In this document: positions 1 through 5,704 of the stretch, in pieces
Position numbering within the stretch: position 1 is the first letter of the stretch
Layout of the letters: every line of letters begins with the position of its first letter
Origin: Nitrospina sp.
GTDB lineage: Bacteria; Nitrospinota; Nitrospinia; Nitrospinales; Nitrospinaceae
Direction: 5' to 3'
Assembly: GCA_020430445.1 (NCBI GenBank)
Contig: JAGQJZ010000013.1
Span: forward strand, 1 to 44,476
DNA length: 44,476 nt
Position numbers and translations under genes: made by a program
Notes under the pieces: model-generated
The model's input: only the letters and a program-made list of their open reading frames with translations
Database searches by the model: none
Told to the model about the DNA's origin: nothing

Positions 1-2
1 GC

Positions 3-638
3 CTTGACCTCCACCACGTTGTCGCCGACTTCCAGAATGGAGATGTCGAACGTACCGCCGCCGAAGTCGTACACGGCGATGGTGTGGTCTTTCTTTTTGT
101 CGAGGCCATAGGCCAGGGCCGATGCCGTCGGTTCGTTGATGATGCGCTTGACTTCGAGGCCGGCGATTTTGCCCGCGTCTTTCGTCGCCTGGCGCTGGGC
201 ATCGTTGAAATAGGCCGGAACCGTGATGACCGCTTCCGTGACCGTTTCACCGAGGTACGCTTCCGCGGACTTTTTCAGCTTCTGCAGGATCATGGCGGAG
301 ATTTCCGGAGGGGTGTACTGCTTGCCCTGAATCTCGACGCGGGGGTCGTTTTTGGAACCTTTGACCATCTTGTAGGGAACGCGGTGGACCTCGTCCTGGA
401 CTTCATCCCAGGAGCGGCCCATGAACCTTTTGATGGAAAAGATGGTGTTTTCCGGATTGGCGATGGCCTGACGCTTGGCGACCTGACCTACCAGAATTTC
501 GCCGTCCTTGGTAAAACCGACCACGGAGGGCGTGGTGTTGCTTCCTTCTTCGTTGATGATGACCTTGGGCTCGCTGCCTTCCATGACCGCCACGACCGAA
601 TTGGTGGTGCCCAGGTCAATACCGATGATCTTTCCCAT
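3..638 (-). CDS. dnaK: Chaperone DnaK (Hsp70), N-terminal part, cut by window edge
   Basis: DnaK is the ATP-dependent cytosolic Hsp70 that holds and refolds unfolded proteins with DnaJ and GrpE. The frame begins [19 protein letters not shown], the phosphate-1 loop of the Hsp70 nucleotide-binding domain. It continues through [30 protein letters not shown] and [13 protein letters not shown], the phosphate-2 region. About 212 codons are present, roughly a third of a normal DnaK of about 640 residues; the rest lies beyond position 1. The ATG at 638 follows a good ribosome site (AAAGGA, about 9 nt upstream). The leader is long and carries a repeated structured element; no CIRCE (HrcA operator) inverted repeat was found in it. 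Confidence 0.98.
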   Translation of the reverse strand, partial: MGKIIGIDLGTTNSVVAVMEGSEPKVIINEEGSNTTPSVVGFTKDGEILVGQVAKRQAIANPENTIFSIKRFMGRSWDEVQDEVHRVPYKMVKGSKNDPRVEIQGKQYTPPEISAMILQKLKKSAEAYLGETVTEAVITVPAYFNDAQRQATKDAGKIAGLEVKRIINEPTASALAYGLDKKKDHTIAVYDFGGGTFDISILEVGDNVVEVK

Positions 639-720
639 GTCAAGATTCCTTTCGTGAATTGCAGAAAAATGAGATCAAAATTTATTGTCAGGGGAACCTC
701 TATAATTCCGAAATTTCCGC

Positions 721-818
721 TCCGGCAACTCGCAGGCCCCGAAAAAACAAGGCCCGCTCGCGGCCCAATCCTCTCTTTAGAGGTGCCCTTAATTTCCTTC
801 GAAATGTTTGCCAATTGC
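721..818 (-). repeat. Dispersed structured repeat, copy 1 (dnaK leader)
   Basis: On the plus strand the copy starts TCCGGCAACTCGC, passes an A6 tract, then TCTCTTTAGAGG at offset 51, and ends near TGTTTGCCAATTGC at 805-818. Copies 2 and 3 share these blocks at nearly the same offsets. Read on the minus strand (the dnaK sense) it can form a CCTCT-AAAG-AGAGG hairpin and a GGCCTTG-T6-CGGGGCC hairpin, the latter with two G-U pairs. It sits between the dnaK start and its upstream region, so it may be transcribed in the leader. Its function is unknown. Confidence 0.6.
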
Positions 819-925
819 TGCGGGAGCCCTTAAACTAATTAAGTCCCGAGAGCTAAATAAGATTCGGGTGCGGAGATGTCAAGGTGCCTGGAAATTCAAT
901 CCTGATTTATTTTTTCCGGATAACC

Positions 926-955
926 TTGGTAACTTTTTGGTATTAAAGGTCTAAT
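926..955 (+). promoter_or_regulatory. Putative sigma-70 promoter of the PilZ gene
   Basis: TTGGTA (926-931) and TCTAAT (950-955) are separated by 18 nt. They match the consensus at 4/6 and 5/6 positions. The predicted start would lie about 30 nt ahead of the gene at 995, leaving room for its GGGGAG ribosome site. This is based on sequence match only. Confidence 0.35.
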
Positions 956-994
956 TGAGTCATCGGCGGCCCGCCGTGACTTGGGGAGATATTT

Positions 995-1378
995 ATGTCA
1001 CAGGAAAACTCTGAGGCGAGAGAATTCAGCCGGGTTCCGTTTCATATTGTCGCCGGGGTGTCCTCCGGAAATTCGGAATACAAGGCCAATCGGGTTCGGG
1101 ATATCAGTTTGAAGGGGGTCTTTCTGGAGGGGGTGACGGAGTTGGCGGAAGGTTCCATCTGCACGGTTCAATTGAAGCTCGAAGGGGTGGAACCGCCTAT
1201 TGAGATGATTCTGGAAGGCGAGGTGTCGCGCAAGGAGGCTTCCGGATGCGGCGTTCATTTTGTCCGGATCCCCTTGGAAAGTTTTGAGCACCTTCAGCAG
1301 ATCGTCCAGTTGAATTCAACAAATCCCCATAAATCCGAAGATGAAATCAAGTCGCACGTCGGGTTGAATCCACGTTAA
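995..1378 (+). CDS. Single-domain PilZ protein (c-di-GMP receptor)
   Basis: This 127-residue protein is a stand-alone PilZ domain, a family that binds cyclic di-GMP and passes the signal to motors, secretion or polysaccharide machinery. Both binding motifs are present: RxxxR at residues 9-13 (REFSR) and DxSxxG at 36-41 (DISLKG). The beta-barrel pattern continues to about residue 105, followed by a polar tail. The start follows GGGGAG with good spacing, and a strong terminator follows the stop. It converges on the cheX-cheR-cheY operon, which hints at a role in taxis or motility, but it is a separate transcript. Family assignment is firm; the output partner is unknown. Confidence 0.9.
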   Translation: MSQENSEAREFSRVPFHIVAGVSSGNSEYKANRVRDISLKGVFLEGVTELAEGSICTVQLKLEGVEPPIEMILEGEVSRKEASGCGVHFVRIPLESFEHLQQIVQLNSTNPHKSEDEIKSHVGLNPR

Positions 1379-1406
1379 CCTGGGATTTTATCGGTAACAA
1401 ACGGTT

Positions 1407-1446
1407 TCCCCCCGGAGGCGTCGCCCTCACGGGGGGATTTTTTTTA
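1407..1446 (+). terminator. Rho-independent terminator after the PilZ gene
   Basis: A perfect 8-bp stem pairs TCCCCCCG (1407-1414) with CGGGGGGA (1430-1437) and is followed by eight T residues (1438-1445). Transcripts from the plus strand should end here. The convergent cheX-like gene ends inside the same T tract. Confidence 0.92.
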
Positions 1447-1893
1447 ATTGGGCAGGGTGGATTCCAGAATCCGGAATTCGACCAGATCCCCCTCGCACTC
1501 GAAGGTCAATTGTGTTTTGAGGTGCGAGTTCGGGAAGTCCAGCTCTTCCGCATTGAAGCTCATCAGCGGCGTGTCGAGCGTTGAAGGCTGGGGAACGAGA
1601 TGCTTGATATTGCCCCCGATCTGATTGGCGATTTCCTTGAGCGTCTCCTCGATATTGCCTTGCTGCTGCCCTTCTTCCGGCAGGCCGAAAAACACGCGTG
1701 AGGCTGTGTTGGAAAAACCCGGAGGCAGGTGGATGACGAGCCAGCCGTTCCAGGCGCCCCGGATACGCGTGGCGCAACCCAGATAGCTGCTTTTGGGCAA
1801 CGGGGCGTTGCCCTTTTTATGCAGCGCCATTCCGAACAGGGTGTTCCACACCATTTCCGCGCAGTGGCTTAATTCATTCTCAAGGAATTGCAT
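1444..1893 (-). CDS. CheX/CheC-family CheY-P phosphatase-like protein (second copy)
   Basis: This 149-residue protein belongs to the CheC/CheX/FliY family, which dephosphorylates phospho-CheY. The signature E-x-x-N with GGN is present as EIANQIGGN around residues 87-95; in the family the Glu and Asn are the catalytic pair. Sheet-forming segments such as GWLVIHLPP and LTFECEGDLVEFRIL fit the fold. It is the last gene of cheY-cheR-cheX-cheX, starting 16 nt after its paralogue. The ATG at 1893 is preceded by AGGGA. The two copies have diverged, so they may act on different response regulators or one may be mainly structural. No transmembrane segment or signal is seen. Confidence 0.85.
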   Translation of the reverse strand: MQFLENELSHCAEMVWNTLFGMALHKKGNAPLPKSSYLGCATRIRGAWNGWLVIHLPPGFSNTASRVFFGLPEEGQQQGNIEETLKEIANQIGGNIKHLVPQPSTLDTPLMSFNAEELDFPNSHLKTQLTFECEGDLVEFRILESTLPN

Positions 1894-1909
1894 GTTAGAG
1901 TCCCTGCGC

Positions 1910-2374
1910 TCAACCGGAACCGTTTTTGGAAACTTTTTTAAGAATGGAAATCGAGAACGGCTTGTTGCCGCACTTGAAAGAAGCCAGACAGACCAGTTCG
2001 CTTCCCGGGACCCTCAGGTCAAAGTTGGTCACGGCGACGGTCGGGAGCGACAGGTAACAGGGTTCCGGAAACAGGGCTTTCAGGTTGCCGCCGGTCATGT
2101 TGGCCAGTTCCCCGAGAGCGTCCTGGATATCCTGCATCTGCGTGTCGTCCTCCGGCACATCGAACATGATCGACGCGACTTTTTTCGCGAGCGAAGACGG
2201 GCAGTGCAGCGTCACGGTTCCCTGCCATTCACCGGTGATGTGGACACAGCCGGCGAGGGCGTTTTCAAGGTTGTCGGGCTGGTAGACCTTGTCGGATTTG
2301 ACCACATCCAGGCCCAGGACGCTTTTCCAGATGGCCTCCGTGTATTGAGAGATGTCGTTTTCCAGATGTTCCAT
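1910..2374 (-). CDS. CheX/CheC-family CheY-P phosphatase-like protein (first copy)
   Basis: A 154-residue cytosolic CheX-like protein, paralogous to the next gene. It carries ELANMTGGN at about residues 91-99, the E-x-x-N-x-x-GGN motif expected for dephosphorylating CheY. I chose the ATG at 2374, which starts 8 nt after the cheR stop and has AGGT upstream; an ATG ten codons earlier would overlap cheR. It sits directly downstream of cheR and close to a single-domain CheY, so that CheY is its likely substrate. Both paralogues start with a similar stretch (MEHLENDIS here, MQFLENELS in the other), consistent with tandem duplication. Confidence 0.85.
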   Translation of the reverse strand: MEHLENDISQYTEAIWKSVLGLDVVKSDKVYQPDNLENALAGCVHITGEWQGTVTLHCPSSLAKKVASIMFDVPEDDTQMQDIQDALGELANMTGGNLKALFPEPCYLSLPTVAVTNFDLRVPGSELVCLASFKCGNKPFSISILKKVSKNGSG

Positions 2375-2382
2375 AACTCGAC

Positions 2383-3204
2383 CTAGCCTTTCAGTTGGTA
2401 ACAACCGGATTGTGGAAGCGGGAGCCGCTCAAAAGACGCGTCAATATTCATGGTGGTTTCGGCGGCTCCGAGAAAGAGGTATCCCTCCGGTTTCAACACC
2501 CTTTTTATTTTTCCGAGAACGCTCCTTTTCATCTCGACGTCGAAATAGATCAGCACGTTTCTGAGGAATAGAACGTCGACCTTCGGCAGAACGGGGAACG
2601 GTTCCGCCAGGTTGATTTCACGGAACTGGATCATCTTCAGGAGGTCGTCCTTCACCTTCCAGTCGGTTCCCACCCGTTCAAAAAACTTGACGAGGAGCAT
2701 CGCCGGGAGTCCCCGGTTGACTTCGAGTTGAGAGTATTTCCCGGCCCGGCACCGCTGCAGCATTTCCCGTGAAATATCGCTGCTGATAAAATTTATTTTC
2801 CAGTTGAGGAGTTGGGGGAAATCGTTCCGCAGGATCATGGCGATGGTGAAAGGTTCCTGCCCGCTGGAACTGGCTCCACACCAGATCGTCAATTCCCGGG
2901 TGGTTTTGTTTTTTTCAATGATATCGGGAATGATGTGTCCCTTTAACGCTTCAAACGGTTTGATGTCTCTGAAGAAGGAGGTTTCGTTGGTGGTCAGGGC
3001 GTCGACGACCAGATCGGCCAGGCCATTCTTGGTTCCTCCCCGCAATTTCCCCACCAGGATTTCAATGCTTTCCAGGCCTTCCTTGTGAAGGAGGGGGAGC
3101 ATTCTGGATTCGACAAGGTATTCCTTGCCCGGTTCCAGAACGATTGCGGAACGCTCCAGAACCAACTTGCGGATGAAGTCAAAATCACCGGTTGAAATGG
3201 CCAT
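2383..3204 (-). CDS. cheR: CheR-type chemoreceptor glutamate methyltransferase
   Basis: CheR transfers methyl groups from S-adenosylmethionine to glutamates of chemoreceptors, tuning adaptation. The 273-residue protein has the N-terminal all-helical domain (about 1-75) and the SAM-binding domain. Recognisable motifs are TTNETSFFRD (about 91-100), WCGASSSGQEPFTIAM in the SAM loop (a variant of the usual SAGCSTGEEPYS), SDISREML, and LFLRNVLIYFD. There is no C-terminal TPR, unlike the second CheR in this window (34600-36090). It lies between cheY and the cheX pair. No cheA, cheW or receptor is adjacent, so it probably serves receptors encoded elsewhere, possibly the heme receptors of this window. 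Confidence 0.96.
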   Translation of the reverse strand: MAISTGDFDFIRKLVLERSAIVLEPGKEYLVESRMLPLLHKEGLESIEILVGKLRGGTKNGLADLVVDALTTNETSFFRDIKPFEALKGHIIPDIIEKNKTTRELTIWCGASSSGQEPFTIAMILRNDFPQLLNWKINFISSDISREMLQRCRAGKYSQLEVNRGLPAMLLVKFFERVGTDWKVKDDLLKMIQFREINLAEPFPVLPKVDVLFLRNVLIYFDVEMKRSVLGKIKRVLKPEGYLFLGAAETTMNIDASFERLPLPQSGCYQLKG

Positions 3205-3267
3205 AACAGTCAGACTCAGGAAAAAGTACAGTGTTTAATGGAAAAGTTCCAGGACAGGCGATCCGCT

Positions 3268-3642
3268 TCAGGGACTGACCGGGAGCCCCATGAGGCTGAG
3301 TTTTTCGTATATCATTTCCTTAGTGAAAGGCTTCATGACATACTCATTCGCCCCCGCCTCCAGAGCTTTTACCACCTGAGACATTTCAGTTTCCGTGGTC
3401 ACCATCATCAGACGCATGTTGTCGTATTTGGAGTTTTTCCTGATTTCGCAGACCAGTTCAAAGCCATTCATCTCCGGCATGTTCCAGTCGATGAGGCCCA
3501 GGTCAAAAGGATCGCTGGCGGCAAGCACCTCGACCGCTTCCTTTCCGTGAGCGGCTTCGCTGACCTCAAACCCTATGGACGACAGCATCTGGGACAGGAT
3601 TCTCCGAATCGCTTTTGAATCGTCCACCACCAATGCACGCAC
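3268..3642 (-). CDS. cheY: CheY-like single-domain response regulator
   Basis: A 124-residue stand-alone receiver. It shows the acidic pair in LVVDDSKA (residues 7-8), the phosphorylated Asp at about 52 in LIDWNMPEMNG, the switch Thr in MVTTE and the conserved Lys in VMKPF. I chose a GTG start at 3642 because GGGAGG lies 5 nt upstream and the protein then begins at the first receiver strand; a longer frame opens at 3678 without a site. With cheR and two cheX genes downstream, this is an adaptation and signal-termination module without its own kinase. Whether it binds a flagellar switch or another motor cannot be read from sequence. Confidence 0.93.
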   Translation of the reverse strand: MRALVVDDSKAIRRILSQMLSSIGFEVSEAAHGKEAVEVLAASDPFDLGLIDWNMPEMNGFELVCEIRKNSKYDNMRLMMVTTETEMSQVVKALEAGANEYVMKPFTKEMIYEKLSLMGLPVSP

Positions 3643-3752
3643 ATTAACCTCCCGTTGATTGAATGAAGATCGCAACACCCCGGGTTTCCCCCCTGCAAGT
3701 CAGGTTAAGGCTTATCCAATATCTGTCAACGAAAAACAGGGGTGGGTTTGCG

Positions 3753-3801
3753 GGAAAAAAACAAAAAAAAAACCAGGACCGGAATGAATCCGATCCTGGT
3801 T
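3753..3801 (-). terminator. Rho-independent terminator of the minus-strand gene at 3823
   Basis: On the minus strand ACCAGGA (3800-3794) pairs with TCCTGGT (3778-3772), extended by an inner CGGA/TTCCG pairing, and runs into a long T-rich tract opposite the A run at 3753-3771. It separates the upstream gene from cheY, which therefore needs its own promoter between about 3643 and 3750. Confidence 0.9.
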
Positions 3802-3822
3802 GATTTAAAGCGGGTGTGTTGC

Positions 3823-4542
3823 TTATTCGGCGTGTTCGTCCAGACCCTGTTCGAGTTCGTGCATGAACAGTTCGATATTCTCTTTGGTGGTCTTGGCCGC
3901 CTCTTCCTTGCGCCGGCGGATTTCTTCGAGCTCTTCCTTCCCTTCCGGCGTTTCCGCCCAGGGTTTGATCCCGCCGGTTTTCAGACGGATGATGGCGTCC
4001 TTGATCTTGGCGATTTTGGCGCCGTCGAAGTCGCGGATGGCAAGCAGAGCGTCTTCATGCCCATCGTACGCACACCAGGCCTGGGTGTAACAGTTGGTGT
4101 TGGCCCGGATCATTTTCAGCGTGATGTTGGCGAAGTGACAGTGCACGCCGACGAAAGCACAGACATGGATTTTATTGTGCTGGATGGTCAGGTTGGGGTG
4201 ACAGGGGTTGATCACCGCTTCGGGGTCGATCTTCGGGTAGATCGGCCGGTAGTCCGGCATGGGAATGATGTTCATTCCCGGAACTTCCTTGACCAGTTCC
4301 AGTACCAGTCCGGCCTTGTGGCGCGTTTCTTCCGTCCATCCCCATACCAGCATCGGGCCGGGGAACAGGGTTGGGTTGCGCAAGGTCAGCAGTTTCTCGG
4401 CACTGATTTCATAGGCTTTCTCTTCTTCAACGGGCTCACCTTCAACAAGGTGGTGGCCGGAACCCTTTACGGGTTGAAAAATGCCCATGGAAGCGGCAGA
4501 AGGGGGAAGAAAACCCGCCGGGCCCAGTGGTAATTTTGGCAT
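3823..4542 (-). CDS. CODH beta-subunit-family / PorE-ForE-like cysteine-rich protein
   Basis: A 239-residue soluble protein that I tentatively place in the family annotated as 'carbon monoxide dehydrogenase beta subunit family'. In reverse-TCA-cycle bacteria such proteins occur as the epsilon subunit of five-subunit pyruvate or 2-oxoglutarate:ferredoxin oxidoreductases; this assignment is from memory of the family, not a search. Visible features are a Cys/His-rich middle (NPCHPN, HVCAFVGVHCHF, NTNCYTQAWCAYDGHE, about residues 113-161), which could bind a metal or Fe-S cluster, and a charged helical C-terminus from about 200. The ATG at 4542 has GGAGG 8-9 nt upstream. It is monocistronic with its own terminator, and no other oxidoreductase subunit is adjacent. 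Two copies of a 22-nt repeat lie in its leader. Confidence 0.5.
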   Translation of the reverse strand: MPKLPLGPAGFLPPSAASMGIFQPVKGSGHHLVEGEPVEEEKAYEISAEKLLTLRNPTLFPGPMLVWGWTEETRHKAGLVLELVKEVPGMNIIPMPDYRPIYPKIDPEAVINPCHPNLTIQHNKIHVCAFVGVHCHFANITLKMIRANTNCYTQAWCAYDGHEDALLAIRDFDGAKIAKIKDAIIRLKTGGIKPWAETPEGKEELEEIRRRKEEAAKTTKENIELFMHELEQGLDEHAE

Positions 4543-4555
4543 TCTAAAAACCTCC

Positions 4556-4577
4556 GGTTAATCCAATAAGGAATTGG
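4556..4577 (-). repeat. 22-nt direct repeat, copy 1, at the ribosome site
   Basis: GGTTAATCC, seven variable bases, then AATTGG. The same pattern with the same 22-nt length recurs at 4695-4716. This copy lies just beside the GGAGG ribosome site of the gene starting at 4542, so a protein bound here could block translation or transcription. Confidence 0.4.
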
Positions 4578-4694
4578 GGTTTCGATCAAAACCGAAACCG
4601 TTATCTATGTTGAAATATTGATGGTTGATTGATTTAAACCCGGCTGCCCCGGGGCAGACCTCCGGGTGGAATGACAAAGACTAGGTTTTAAAGA

Positions 4695-4722
4695 GGTTAA
4701 TCCTATTATCAATTGGATTAAC
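4695..4722 (-). promoter_or_regulatory. 22-nt direct repeat, copy 2, forming a perfect inverted repeat
   Basis: GGTTAATCC-N7-AATTGG as in copy 1, extended here so that GTTAATCC (4696-4703) and GGATTAAC (4715-4722) form 8-bp inverted arms with an 11-nt spacer. It lies about 155-180 nt upstream of the start at 4542. Without a following T tract it looks more like an operator than a terminator. The regulator is unknown. Confidence 0.4.
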
Positions 4723-4798
4723 TGTCAATAAGTAAATCCCGCTCCGGGGCCGAATCTAAATTCTTCGAGAGGGCAATGTGCTGGTTTCCCAGGGCGAA

Positions 4799-5056
4799 TC
4801 AGCTCCCGGGCCAGCCCCGGTCCTTCATGCACTTGTTGTAGTGCGCCTGGGCCCGGTATGCCAGAGGATCGTTGCGCCCGGCCTCGTCCAGGCCGGTCAG
4901 CGAACGGCAATATTGGGCGTCCCGGGCCATGGCCGGGTCCTTTTTGGCGGAGCCCGGTCCTCCGTCCGTGGCGCATCCCCCGAGCGCCGGCAACAAAATG
5001 AGCAGAGCGAGGAGGCCGGAAACCGGGCCTGCCGCGTTATTTCGTGGCCCAGCCAT
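4799..5056 (-). CDS. Small predicted lipoprotein
   Basis: An 85-residue protein with a hydrophobic leader (GLLALLILLPAL) and a lipobox ending LGGC, the acylated Cys being about residue 28. The mature part is only about 57 residues, hydrophilic, with two further Cys (DAQYCRSL and YNKCMKDRG) that could form a disulfide in the periplasm. Its start lies inside the 3' end of pyrE, a 20-nt overlap that implies translational coupling. I do not recognise the family. The signal peptide and lipobox are clear, so export is likely even though the function is unknown. Confidence 0.7.
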   Translation of the reverse strand: MAGPRNNAAGPVSGLLALLILLPALGGCATDGGPGSAKKDPAMARDAQYCRSLTGLDEAGRNDPLAYRAQAHYNKCMKDRGWPGS

Positions 5057-5681
5057 AAGGGTCCGTCCGCCAGGTTTTTAATTGTTCCAGTTGGGAGTGT
5101 TCCAGACGGCCCTGCCGGCTCATGAATTCAAGAAGCTGATCAAAGGTGAGCAGTGTGTGGAGTTCGCAGTTCTGCGCGCGGAACTTTTCCAGTGTGTCGG
5201 GAAACCCATAGGAAAAAATTCCCAGGCAGTGCTCGACTTCCGCCCCCTTGCCGCGCAGCGCCTGGACGGCCTTGAGGACGCTCCCGCCGGTGGAAACCAA
5301 GTCTTCCACCACCACGACTTTTTGCCCTGAAGACAGCGGACCCTCGACCTGGTTTTGCAGACCGTGTTCCTTGGCCGCCGGCCGGACATAGATCAGGGGG
5401 CAGCGGAGGTCGTTGGCGAGGGTGGTGGCGTGCGGAATGCCGGCGGTGGCGGTGCCGGCGACAACATCGGCTTGGATGCCCGCGGCCCGCATGACCGACT
5501 GAAACCCTTCCGAGACCAACTGGCGGTAGCGGTGCTGACCGAGAAGCAGGCGGTTGTCGTTGTAGACAGGCATCCGGTGGCCCGAGGCCCAGGTGAAAGG
5601 GTGTTGTGCGTCCACCTTGATGGCGCCCAATTCCAGCGCGGCCTCGGCGAGGCGGTATCCGGGGGAGGTTTCAGGCAGCAT
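5037..5681 (-). CDS. pyrE: Orotate phosphoribosyltransferase
   Basis: PyrE converts orotate and PRPP to orotidine 5'-phosphate, the fifth step of pyrimidine synthesis. The 214-residue length matches bacterial PyrE. The type I phosphoribosyltransferase PRPP motif VVVVEDLVSTGGS lies at about residues 122-134, ASGHRMPVYNDNR at 32-44 fits the substrate region, and AKEHG at 103-107 is the flexible catalytic loop with its Lys. I start at the ATG at 5681 (MLPETSPG); the frame is open upstream, but that stretch lies inside lptD and has no family similarity. It follows lptD by 23 nt and overlaps the lipoprotein gene. The mixed operon is unusual but not informative about function. Confidence 0.95.
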   Translation of the reverse strand: MLPETSPGYRLAEAALELGAIKVDAQHPFTWASGHRMPVYNDNRLLLGQHRYRQLVSEGFQSVMRAAGIQADVVAGTATAGIPHATTLANDLRCPLIYVRPAAKEHGLQNQVEGPLSSGQKVVVVEDLVSTGGSVLKAVQALRGKGAEVEHCLGIFSYGFPDTLEKFRAQNCELHTLLTFDQLLEFMSRQGRLEHSQLEQLKTWRTDPYGWATK

Positions 5682-5704
5682 GGAGGTCTGTTTCGGGTGA
5701 CGGT

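Larger units (their letters stand above)
639..994. other. Intergenic region between dnaK and a PilZ gene
   Basis: This 356-nt divergent gap has no convincing gene. It holds repeat copy 1 (721-818) on the dnaK side and a plausible sigma-70 promoter (926-955) for the PilZ gene. The dnaK side is AT-rich below 720. A weak minus-strand TTGCCG/TATAGA pair with 18-nt spacing overlaps the end of the repeat and might be a dnaK promoter. An open minus-strand frame through the repeat (814-488) is judged non-coding. Confidence 0.6.

Noticed and set aside
639..720. CIRCE / HrcA site or sigma-32 promoter ahead of dnaK
   Set aside because: No TTAGCACTC-N9-GAGTGCTAA pattern and no convincing CTTGAAA/CCCCAT pair were found.
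488..814. Open minus-strand frame of 108 codons across the dnaK leader
   Set aside because: It overlaps the dnaK coding start on the same strand in another frame and its open part is the repeated element, so it is not a likely gene.
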